Below, piece by piece: positions 17,858 to 25,390 of a stretch of DNA of 55,732 nucleotides. The first letter of the stretch is position 1. Each line of letters starts with the position of its first letter. The notes under the pieces were generated by a model. That model saw nothing but the letters and a program-made list of their open reading frames with translations, was not told the DNA's origin and ran no database searches. Source of the DNA: an uncultured Oscillospiraceae bacterium (GTDB lineage: Bacteria > Bacillota > Clostridia > Oscillospirales > Oscillospiraceae); NCBI GenBank assembly GCA_900758315.1, contig CAAERF010000402.1, positions 1 to 55,732 on the forward strand, read 5' to 3'. Made by a program: the position numbers and the translations under genes.

Positions 17858-19081
17858 TCACGCCTCCTTTTTGATGTACGGACACCCCACACGTCGCTCA
17901 TAATTCCTCTTAGGCACTGGGGTAAAATGCTGGTTGCCGAAATCATCCTTTGACTGAAGGACCGTAGTCGGCTCCGATATAGTCCATTTTTCTGCTTCCT
18001 GCGCGGGAACATAGATGCCAGGGCAGGAATTTTTAGATTTTTTCAAGGTGGTGCTGCAAGCCCAATATTCTGTGGTTTTCTTGTTGCACCACTTATGATG
18101 GAGCACAGCTCCACACCATGGGCAGTAGAGCATACCGGCCAACAGGTATTGACCGGCCTCGTCTTTTCTGGCGTATGCCACAGGTCGCGCAACTGGTGGT
18201 GTATAGTTATCAAGAAGCTCCTGCACCCTTTGCCAGTCTTCACGGGAAACAATAGCTTGGTGATTGTCCTGAACATACCAGCTTTCGACTTGGCCTTTGT
18301 TGGGGTGGCGCTGCCGCTTGGTATCGAGGTAGGATTTCTGGAGCATTAGGTCTCCTTGATAAGTCACATTGCGCAGAATGCGCCGTATCCCCGTGGGATT
18401 CCACTGACCACCCTGAATGGCCGGTATCTTGTGGTTGTTCAGCCAGTTTGCGATACCACTGAGCGTTGCGCCTTCAAGAGCAAGGCTGAAAATCTGACGC
18501 ACCACACGGGCTTGAGGCTCATTCACTTTCAATTCACCATAGTTGCCTTCGCAGTAGCCGAAGGTCGCTGCAGTGCGCCGTGAAGGAGTCCCCTGGCAGA
18601 ATTGCCGCTTGTAATGCAGTCGGGTAAGCTCCGCATAGTTGTCACTTTCCCCTTGTGCGAAGGCCGCGAGCACAGTCAGCATCAGCTCACCGTCTGCTGA
18701 AAGACTGTTGATGTTCTGCACCTCAAAAAAGACACCGACGCCTCTGCTCTTCAGTGCTCTGACTGTTTTGAGCAAGACCTCGGTGTTTCGTGCAAACCGC
18801 GATATAGATTTCACATAGATCAAATCAATGGAGCCCGCCATGGTGTCATGCATCATCTGCTGGAAACCGGGACGTTTCTCCTTATAGCCGGTGACGCCCC
18901 TATCAGAATAAACGCCGACAAATTCATAGGCTGGGTTGTGGCTGAGAAAGTCACTGTAGTAGCGGGTCTGGTTTTCCAGTGAGCCCTCCTGATCTTCTGA
19001 GTCAGTTGAAACACGGACGTATGCAGCCGTGCGCAGTTTACGTTCCTCGGGAGGCTTTGCTTTTATGATTTTGATTCGCAT
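17858..19081 (-). CDS. Large serine recombinase 3
   Basis: 407 residues with Ser in TAAYVRVSTDSEDQ, KSISRFARNTEVLL, a Recombinase domain (GIRRILRNVTYQGDLMLQKSY) and a zinc ribbon (MLYCPWCGAVLHHKWC ... YWACSTTLKKSKNSC). It has a shorter tail than recombinase 2. It is the first gene of the tandem pair, behind one of the five 19-bp-spacer promoter-like elements (19112-19142). Tandem serine recombinases with a 4-base gap recall paired systems such as CcrA/CcrB, which act together; that comparison is inference. Confidence 0.92.
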   Translation of the reverse strand: MRIKIIKAKPPEERKLRTAAYVRVSTDSEDQEGSLENQTRYYSDFLSHNPAYEFVGVYSDRGVTGYKEKRPGFQQMMHDTMAGSIDLIYVKSISRFARNTEVLLKTVRALKSRGVGVFFEVQNINSLSADGELMLTVLAAFAQGESDNYAELTRLHYKRQFCQGTPSRRTAATFGYCEGNYGELKVNEPQARVVRQIFSLALEGATLSGIANWLNNHKIPAIQGGQWNPTGIRRILRNVTYQGDLMLQKSYLDTKRQRHPNKGQVESWYVQDNHQAIVSREDWQRVQELLDNYTPPVARPVAYARKDEAGQYLLAGMLYCPWCGAVLHHKWCNKKTTEYWACSTTLKKSKNSCPGIYVPAQEAEKWTISEPTTVLQSKDDFGNQHFTPVPKRNYERRVGCPYIKKEA

Positions 19082-19111
19082 TTTGTCCCTTCTTTCGCTT
19101 TTTCGGTACTG

Positions 19112-19142
19112 TATTCATCACTCTAAAAGGCGTATTAGTCAA
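19112..19142 (-). promoter_or_regulatory. Repeated promoter-like element, copy E (recombinase 3)
   Basis: Minus strand: TTGACT, 19 bp ending in TAGAGTGA, then TGAATA, followed by TACCGAAA; 31 bases before the ATG. It matches the copies at 38141, 38640, 40873 and 41934. Confidence 0.6.
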
Positions 19143-19194
19143 GTAAAACAATCTGCCGAGAGGGTCTGTTTTTTAGGTGAATTTATGCCTATAT

Positions 19195-19231
19195 AAAAAA
19201 TAGGGGCAGGCAAAGTGCGCCCGCCCCTATT
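19195..19231 (-). terminator. Terminator of the late (lysis) operon
   Basis: AATAGGGGC-GGGC...GCCTGCCCCTATT stem followed on the minus strand by a run of six T, a few bases after the endolysin stop. Confidence 0.9.
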
Positions 19232-19234
19232 GTC

Positions 19235-19987
19235 TTACTTCAGCTCACCGGCCTGCGTTTTGTCATGGTAACGTTTGAGCACTACGCAAAACTCCTCACG
19301 GGTGATAGGGCTGCGGAGCATCAAATCCCCCGTGTCGGTGCCCTCCAGCAGCTTATTGTCAGTTGCCCAGCTCACCGCTTCTTTAGACCAGCTACTCGGT
19401 GTATTATCCAATTTCGGCTCCTCCTTTTCCTCCAGGTCAGCTTTGACTGCAGCCCGAAAATCGTCCATTGTCTTACCGTGCTTGGGAAACCAGTGCATCA
19501 CGTCACCGTGGTTGCTGGCGATACCCCTATCGTGTCCCTCACAGTGACAGAGCACATCCTTCTCAGTGAGACCGTAGAGCTTGCAGAGATACACACAAAG
19601 CTCAACAGCCTCCTGATAAACGGCAGAAAAATACGAGGCATCGGTCAGACCGTCCTCGCAGATTTCAAATCCAATATGCGTTTGATTGCCGGACCCGGCA
19701 CAGTGCCAGCCTTCGTAGTCCCACGGCAGCGTTTGATAGGTGGCGATGCTCCCATCCTTTAATTTGCCAATGAAGGCATGAACGCAGACCTTTTGACCAC
19801 CAGGAGCATAAGTGTTCCAGTGATTGCCGTACTGATTGACGCCAAGCAGCCCATCATCAGGGCCGATGTAACGGCGCAGAGTGGGGTTGTTTGCCCCCGT
19901 GGAGTGTACCATGATTCCCTTCGGTTTCATTCTGTTTCCTGCAATATAGCAGGCGTTTTGCGTGAGTAGGAGCTTGTGCAAATTCAT
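19235..19987 (-). CDS. Phage endolysin, N-acetylmuramoyl-L-alanine amidase
   Basis: 250 residues. The N-terminal amidase_2/PGRP-type domain has zinc-ligand candidates in KGIMVHSTGANN and in DVMHWFPKHG, plus HIGFEICEDG. The C-terminal ~45 residues (WSKEAVSWATDNKLLEG ... ITREEFCVVLKRYHD) look like an SLH-type wall-binding repeat. It cleaves the lactyl-Ala bond of peptidoglycan at the end of the lytic cycle. No signal peptide, so release depends on the holin, with which it overlaps by four bases (ATGA). Confidence 0.93.
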   Translation of the reverse strand: MNLHKLLLTQNACYIAGNRMKPKGIMVHSTGANNPTLRRYIGPDDGLLGVNQYGNHWNTYAPGGQKVCVHAFIGKLKDGSIATYQTLPWDYEGWHCAGSGNQTHIGFEICEDGLTDASYFSAVYQEAVELCVYLCKLYGLTEKDVLCHCEGHDRGIASNHGDVMHWFPKHGKTMDDFRAAVKADLEEKEEPKLDNTPSSWSKEAVSWATDNKLLEGTDTGDLMLRSPITREEFCVVLKRYHDKTQAGELK

Positions 19988-20397
19988 TTCTGATCATCCT
20001 CCTTGTCCTTCAACTGAGCAAGCATGGTTTTGAGCTTTTCTGGGATGGGAAGTCCAATATTCCCGGCATTCTCCAAAATGGACAGCCCCTCATTGGACAG
20101 GTAGAAGAAAATCACCGCAGTGCGTAGTGCCGTGCCGTTCTGGATGACATCCACATCAATGATATTGGCGATGCCTACCAGCAAGAAAATGGCGATCTTC
20201 TTTGCGATGCCCTTGAAGCCCACCTCACTCGACAGCTTCTTCTGCACACCAGCGGCCAGAAGACCGGTCAGGTAGTCGATGACCACAAACGCAATAAGGG
20301 CGTAGAGGAAGCCATCCAAGCCGCCAATAAACCACCCAAGCGCCCCTCCAATGGCTGCAAATCCGAGTTGGCAGTAACCTACGATTTCTTTCAACAT
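19984..20397 (-). CDS. Phage holin (holin_4 / TcdE-like family)
   Basis: 137 residues with hydrophobic segments at about 10-45 (FAAIGGALGWFIGG, FLYALIAFVVIDYLTG) and 68-100, a KGIAKKIAIFLLVGIANIID motif typical of the family, and a charged C-terminal tail (KDKEDDQK). It forms lesions that let the endolysin reach the wall. It is directly upstream of and coupled to the amidase. Confidence 0.92.
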   Translation of the reverse strand: MLKEIVGYCQLGFAAIGGALGWFIGGLDGFLYALIAFVVIDYLTGLLAAGVQKKLSSEVGFKGIAKKIAIFLLVGIANIIDVDVIQNGTALRTAVIFFYLSNEGLSILENAGNIGLPIPEKLKTMLAQLKDKEDDQK

Positions 20398-20503
20398 AAA
20401 ATTTCCTCCTCTGACTAAAAAATCTGATATGATAAAAGGTGCGGGTGTGAAAACGTGTAACTGAACGACAGTGTTGCGTCTGAAAATAGAAAGAAGGCGT
20501 TAA

Positions 20504-20923
20504 GTGTTTAAAATCACCTTGTCTGCCGCACTCAGGCAGATTTGCACTGAAAGGGAATTGACGTTTGAATCCGCCTCCCTGAAATGTGGTCTTAACAGCA
20601 GATTTTTAGAAGAACTGATTACCACAAGGGCAGATACATCTATTGATTCATTAGAAAAGCTCTGTAATGGATTAGGCGTGACCCCCAATGAGTTACTGCT
20701 GGGGAGTCACGCCTTCGATGAGTTGACATATCGAAGCCCTTTAGCCGTTACACGAATCCGGGTTTATCAAGGACGCTGGGGCCTTGATGGATACCCGCTC
20801 TGCCCACGCTGCGGAATTACCATGGAGCGGGAGTACCAGCGATATTGTGATAGATGTGGTCAGTATTTGGATTGGTCTAACTACGATGAAGCTCAAATAG
20901 TAACAAGGCCAATCCGTTCGTAG
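20504..20923 (+). CDS. XRE-type HTH protein with C-terminal zinc ribbon
   Basis: 139 residues from a GTG preceded by AGAAGG. Residues 1-70 resemble a Cro/CI HTH (LRQICTERELTFESASLKCGL ... SIDSLEKLCNGLGVTPNELLLG); the C-terminal part has two Cx2C pairs (CPRCGITM, CDRCGQYL). It is the only plus-strand gene within the late region, divergent from the holin, and ends 4 bases before the 3' end of the minus-strand tail gene. It could be expressed in the lysogen and oppose late transcription; this is inference. Confidence 0.75.
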   Translation: MFKITLSAALRQICTERELTFESASLKCGLNSRFLEELITTRADTSIDSLEKLCNGLGVTPNELLLGSHAFDELTYRSPLAVTRIRVYQGRWGLDGYPLCPRCGITMEREYQRYCDRCGQYLDWSNYDEAQIVTRPIRS

Positions 20924-20927
20924 AGAC

Positions 20928-23105
20928 TTAATCCAACACCCGCATCTGAATCGTCCCGGATAGAGTAAAGGTCATGGATGGGTAGTTATACATAGATCCA
21001 AGGGTAACAGTGCCGTTGGTCGTAATGCTTTCAGACCTTCCACCTATTGATGATTCTCCGCTACTGATGCACCAGCCGCCAAAAGAAGCACCAGTAACAC
21101 GACACCCGTAGGCGACTCCACCGCCAGAGGCTACCCCTTGACCGTGATTGGTGAACGGCAGGCCGGTGATGCTGGTGACAGTCGAGGTCGTAGTAGTACT
21201 GGAGAAGGTGCCAGAAACACACCAACTGAGAGTAACTAAGCCCCCTTGATAGTTAAAGTGGCCCTCTCGATAGGAGTAAGACCCAGCCCCGCTTACAGCC
21301 GGATTCCAAGTAGCCCCAATAGACAGCACTTCATAGTAGGTGCCGGTAAACATCACAGTCACCATGCTTTGAGCAAGCCACCTATACGCGCCGCTGATTC
21401 TGACCCCTCCATAAGCGAGGTACGTCAACCCCGTTCCGTTAATGTTGAGCCGTGGCGAGGTTGCAGTGTTCGCATTGGACATAAAGATTGTAACGATAGC
21501 GCCAACGGCACGTGTGAAGTTTGCGCAGGTGACAGTTTTGGATGTGGTACCAGCTGATGTCGTACAAGTCCCGTAATAGCACTTTGCAAAGCCAGATACA
21601 TTTCCGTAGAAGGTGGCATCGCCACTGAATGATACACGACCAGTAAAATAGCTCAGACCGTTGAGCCTTGTTTCTCCGGTCACCTTCAGGTCGGAATCCA
21701 AGGTGACATCCCGCCTGAAATGCGCATTCATATCTACGTCCATCCCATCATCTTCTGCCACTTTGCCGAAGGCTATTCCTGTCCCTCCAGCCTTAAAGTC
21801 CATGAACACCGCCGCAGTGGAGACTACATCCAAGACGCTGACAGAAGAGAAAGCATCCGTCAGCGTGTAACGGATGTCATAGGAGTATTCTGTAGAAATC
21901 AGCCCACCGCCAAAAATACAGGCGACATTGGAACTGAAGTTACCGGAATCCGTTGTCCATGTGCTCTCGGTAGAACGCTTGTACTCGATTTGGGTAGTGA
22001 CTGAATTGTGCCCGTTGCAGGATGAATACCGGAAACGGTTTAGAGCTTGGATATATGTTCCGTCACCCGAAAGCACGCCATCGCTGGTACAACGATCAGA
22101 TTCGTAGCTCGTAAAAGACGGTACGCTGTAGCTTTGTACGGTGATAGAAACAGTGGCGTAGTCTGAGAAGCGGCCTCGTGAATCAGTGACTCTCGCTCGG
22201 AAGGTGATGGTCCCGGAGCTGTTCAGAAAGCCCGTGGTCAGAGAACTCTCAGAACTTGAATATCCTCCACCAGTAATACTGTAGGAGCTTATGGTGGAGC
22301 CGTAGGAGCCAGCAGCACCTTGGATGGTCACTGTTGCCTTTGATTTAGTTGCCACATACACGCCCCAGTTTGGTGGAACGTCACCGTCTACCCTCGTTAC
22401 AATCAAATCTGAAATGGTCGGCACCACGCTGGATGGAACGGTCAGCGTAAGATAGCTGGTCGACGTTCCAATCTGCGTGGTGCCGTTATAGGTGGTACAG
22501 GTGATTGTGCAGGTGCCGGAGATGGCGTTTGGAATTTGATTGCACAGACTCATCAGAGGCGTCCACGAAATGGAGGTGGATGTCGTTCGGCTGGCAATTG
22601 TCCCGCTTCTCGCACCAAATGAGTAGGTCAGTGTGTGTACGAAGGCGGTTGAAGCCCGGTTGACTGTCAGCGTCAGCGCAGTGCCTATAGTACCGTCAGG
22701 AGCAGTCACTGTAGAGGCACGTGGTATTGTGTCCAGGGTAATGGTCGCCGTTGCCGTGATGGAGTCATAGTAGGTGCCGCTCAGTGTCGCACGAATATAG
22801 TAGACTGCGGTGATGGTCAGGGTTTTGGTGCCATCGCTGTTGTGATTGACCACTTGGCTGACAGTATTGAACTGATGAGTGCCGGTCGAATACACACCAG
22901 GTGACGAGAAGGTTTGCGTTGTTCCATCTATTGTAATTCGGTTATCTGTACGACCGCTCACCTGAAGAGACCAGTCATTGATGAGCGCGATGCTCACCTG
23001 AATGGCAGATGTGTTTGCAGATACGTTCGGGGTCTGCGTCCAGCTGATACTTAGCGCATAGTGGCCGCTGCGAATAGACCCGGAAAAAGTGCCACTGGAA
23101 GCCAA
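20928..23105 (-). CDS. Phage minor structural protein (DUF859 type)
   Basis: 725 residues, Ser/Thr/Gly-rich with repeated beta-sandwich-like segments (SGSIRSGHYALSISWTQT opening, several TVTIDTIPRAS-like linkers). The FKAGGTGIAFGKVAEDDGMDV signature in the middle is typical of DUF859 proteins of Gram-positive siphophages. The C-terminal 250 residues are probably the exposed, receptor-facing part. It contains more cysteines than is usual for a tail protein. It lies after the tail-spike/Tal gene, in the adsorption-apparatus position. Confidence 0.8.
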   Translation of the reverse strand: MASSGTFSGSIRSGHYALSISWTQTPNVSANTSAIQVSIALINDWSLQVSGRTDNRITIDGTTQTFSSPGVYSTGTHQFNTVSQVVNHNSDGTKTLTITAVYYIRATLSGTYYDSITATATITLDTIPRASTVTAPDGTIGTALTLTVNRASTAFVHTLTYSFGARSGTIASRTTSTSISWTPLMSLCNQIPNAISGTCTITCTTYNGTTQIGTSTSYLTLTVPSSVVPTISDLIVTRVDGDVPPNWGVYVATKSKATVTIQGAAGSYGSTISSYSITGGGYSSSESSLTTGFLNSSGTITFRARVTDSRGRFSDYATVSITVQSYSVPSFTSYESDRCTSDGVLSGDGTYIQALNRFRYSSCNGHNSVTTQIEYKRSTESTWTTDSGNFSSNVACIFGGGLISTEYSYDIRYTLTDAFSSVSVLDVVSTAAVFMDFKAGGTGIAFGKVAEDDGMDVDMNAHFRRDVTLDSDLKVTGETRLNGLSYFTGRVSFSGDATFYGNVSGFAKCYYGTCTTSAGTTSKTVTCANFTRAVGAIVTIFMSNANTATSPRLNINGTGLTYLAYGGVRISGAYRWLAQSMVTVMFTGTYYEVLSIGATWNPAVSGAGSYSYREGHFNYQGGLVTLSWCVSGTFSSTTTTSTVTSITGLPFTNHGQGVASGGGVAYGCRVTGASFGGWCISSGESSIGGRSESITTNGTVTLGSMYNYPSMTFTLSGTIQMRVLD

Positions 23106-23119
23106 AAGCGCTCACTCCT

Positions 23120-24727
23120 TTACGTTACAGCGGCTCTCCATTGAATGGACAGGTTGCCGGTGGTGCGGGGGATAAAGTCAAACCAGCCCCGTTCCTCATT
23201 GCCAAGGGATAGTTTGTTCCTTATCTCAGCATTCGTGATGACCAGGCTCTGATTGGAGATGTAGGCAATGGTCTGCCCGTTCTCTTTGAACGCCAGCTCC
23301 TCATTGGACAACTCTGCTGTGAAAGCATTGCCTACACGCCCCAGCTCAATCAGCGCTCCACGGAAGCGGATGTACTCTTCCAGCAGGCTCTGATTGGAGG
23401 AGATCGTGTCGATGATGTCGTTGGTGACAGCCGTGAAGTCCATGCGAATCTCCGTGCTGTTCTGCGTGATAGTAGTCTGGAAATCCCGCTGGATGGTCTC
23501 CATGTCGGATTTGGAGAGGTAGTTTTCAGCCACAGACGCCTTGATCTCCTCAGCAGTTTTGGAGATTTCGGAATAGTTGTCCTGCACCTCCACCTTGACA
23601 GAGGAAATGGTCTCCCGAAGGTACTGCTGGGTGCCAAGAATATCGTCAAGGGTCTCCCGCTGCCCCTCATTGACCGTCTGGCTCAGCGTTTTCCTGGTCG
23701 TGCCAAGGGTGACCTTAGAGTTTTCCGGCTTTTGTAGGTCAAGCTCCAGCTTCTGGATGGTCATATATTCGTCCAGGCCATGTGGCTCAGAAATCACTCT
23801 GATGGAGTCACCAACCTTGATGCGCTCGATGGACACGTCCACTAAGTGGAGGTCGATGGCACTCAGGGTCAGGGTCACTGTGGGTAGCTGCTGACTTGCC
23901 AGTTGCTCATACCCCTTGGAGAGAAGATTGGAGGCCACGGTCACATCATCAAATTCTACGGTCTTTACAATGCGACCGAATAACGCGACCGCATCTTCGT
24001 CCTCGATATAGTCCTTTCCGTCATTGACAGCTTCGACGGTGAGCCGCTCATCTGTCTCCTCGTTCTTTGCTCCAAGCGGGATGAGCACTGTAGCGATATC
24101 TTCACCACGGATGGCCTGCGTTAGGTCAAGAATATTTGAGCCAAAACGGATGACTTGGGGATTGACATTGGCGTAGTCAGTCACATAGTCGATGACTCTG
24201 GCTCCGTCCACACGGCGAGTGCGGATGTAGCCCCCCAACCGGTCGAGCAGCTTTTCCTCAATGGTCGACCATGTCGACTCGTATGAGGAATATCGATAAA
24301 GGCTGTCATTGGGGTCGGTCACATTTACCGTGCCGACTGAGAACTGCTTGTCCTCACCGACATCAGCATTGTGATTGGAAATGAGGATACCAAAGTACTC
24401 TGCGACCGGGGTGTTATGATATTCAGCCGGCCTCTGTACACTGTCCAGCAGGAATGCCAACTCACCCTCACAGGTGACGGACATGATATTTTGAAAGTCT
24501 CCCTCCATATTCAGCGCTCGGAAGGAGCCGAGCCATTCACCGTCCTGATACAGAGCAATCTCAGATTTCATCTTTTGAATTGAGCTGTACATTGGGTGCG
24601 TCGGTGCGATGCGGAAGGAGAGGCTCCCGGTCTTGTTGACCTCCAGCTCGCACTTAAGGTCAGCAAGGGCGTAATCTGGGTTTCGCAGGTCGTAGAGTAG
24701 CGCCCCATCGCAGAAAAGCTGGTACAC
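23120..24727 (-). CDS. Tail-associated/tail-spike protein (minor structural protein)
   Basis: 535 residues. The N-terminal ~350 residues resemble the phage minor structural protein N-terminal region (gp44-like/Tal baseplate hub): MYQLFCDGALLYDLRNPDY, EYFGILISNHNADVG, then a coiled-coil region (VNEGQRETLDDILGTQQYL ... QNSTEIRMDFTAV). It begins one base after the distal tail protein ends. It should form the tail tip and thread into the adsorption apparatus. No clear peptidase motif was recognised. Confidence 0.85.
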   Translation of the reverse strand: MYQLFCDGALLYDLRNPDYALADLKCELEVNKTGSLSFRIAPTHPMYSSIQKMKSEIALYQDGEWLGSFRALNMEGDFQNIMSVTCEGELAFLLDSVQRPAEYHNTPVAEYFGILISNHNADVGEDKQFSVGTVNVTDPNDSLYRYSSYESTWSTIEEKLLDRLGGYIRTRRVDGARVIDYVTDYANVNPQVIRFGSNILDLTQAIRGEDIATVLIPLGAKNEETDERLTVEAVNDGKDYIEDEDAVALFGRIVKTVEFDDVTVASNLLSKGYEQLASQQLPTVTLTLSAIDLHLVDVSIERIKVGDSIRVISEPHGLDEYMTIQKLELDLQKPENSKVTLGTTRKTLSQTVNEGQRETLDDILGTQQYLRETISSVKVEVQDNYSEISKTAEEIKASVAENYLSKSDMETIQRDFQTTITQNSTEIRMDFTAVTNDIIDTISSNQSLLEEYIRFRGALIELGRVGNAFTAELSNEELAFKENGQTIAYISNQSLVITNAEIRNKLSLGNEERGWFDFIPRTTGNLSIQWRAAVT

Positions 24728-25390
24728 CTACAGGCACCCCCTTTGATAGGAAAACTTGATGCTTGTCGCTCCGCTTGCTATGAATGATGTCTCTCCTTCG
24801 GGAAGAATGATGCTCGGTAAGGTTTGTTCACCCGAGGACAGGGCGTAGGTCACAGTGCCGATAACGAGGTTGCATTCTGCATCTACGGTGATGGTTGGAC
24901 AGGCAGGTTTTCGGGTATTCACGAGTACCCCGGATATTTCAGTGCCGGATGCCGCTTCCCATTCGCTGGAATAGACCTCTTGCTCATAACGAAACGGGTC
25001 TGCGTCGACCGTAATCAGGAGCTGGCCTGCCGAGCCAAGACGTTGTGGGTTGGACACGCTGGCGCGGCCAACATAATAGTGCCCAAGGTCATCATCAAAG
25101 GTCAGCTTCACAGAGCGACCGTGAATAGAATCAAAAATGTGGAGGCAGGTACTATACCAGTCCTCCGCATTCGTGCTTTTGGCGAGCTGCAATTTAATGG
25201 TGCGGTTGGAGAAGGTCACATCTCCGGTAAGAACTTCAGACAAATCCAGCCTTCCGTTCCGACCCGGTATCTCCAAATAGGTGGTATTTGGCTCAGGCAT
25301 AGAGATAACGTCCGAGTTGGTGATGGCAGCGCCCCAATCCTGGAGTGAGTGCTCATCGTTTATAAGCACGCCACGAAATATGCTGCTCAT
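24728..25390 (-). CDS. Distal tail protein (Dit-like)
   Basis: 220 residues in the position of the siphovirus distal tail protein, between tape measure and tail spike. The N-terminus (IFRGVLINDEHSLQDWGAAIT) and YLEIPGRNGRLDLSEVLTG are characteristic of the phage tail (Sipho_tail/Dit) family; Dit rings connect the tail tube to the baseplate. It overlaps the tape-measure stop by four bases. Confidence 0.88.
   Translation of the reverse strand: MSSIFRGVLINDEHSLQDWGAAITNSDVISMPEPNTTYLEIPGRNGRLDLSEVLTGDVTFSNRTIKLQLAKSTNAEDWYSTCLHIFDSIHGRSVKLTFDDDLGHYYVGRASVSNPQRLGSAGQLLITVDADPFRYEQEVYSSEWEAASGTEISGVLVNTRKPACPTITVDAECNLVIGTVTYALSSGEQTLPSIILPEGETSFIASGATSIKFSYQRGCL

Noticed and set aside
16489..17874. 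461-codon plus-strand frame antisense to recombinase 2
   Set aside because: Recombinase 2 is complete with all motifs and an RBS; the antisense frame has no RBS or recognisable domain.
12557..19200. tRNA gene as integration site
   Set aside because: No tRNA-like sequence seen near the junction; the interrupted gene is comM.
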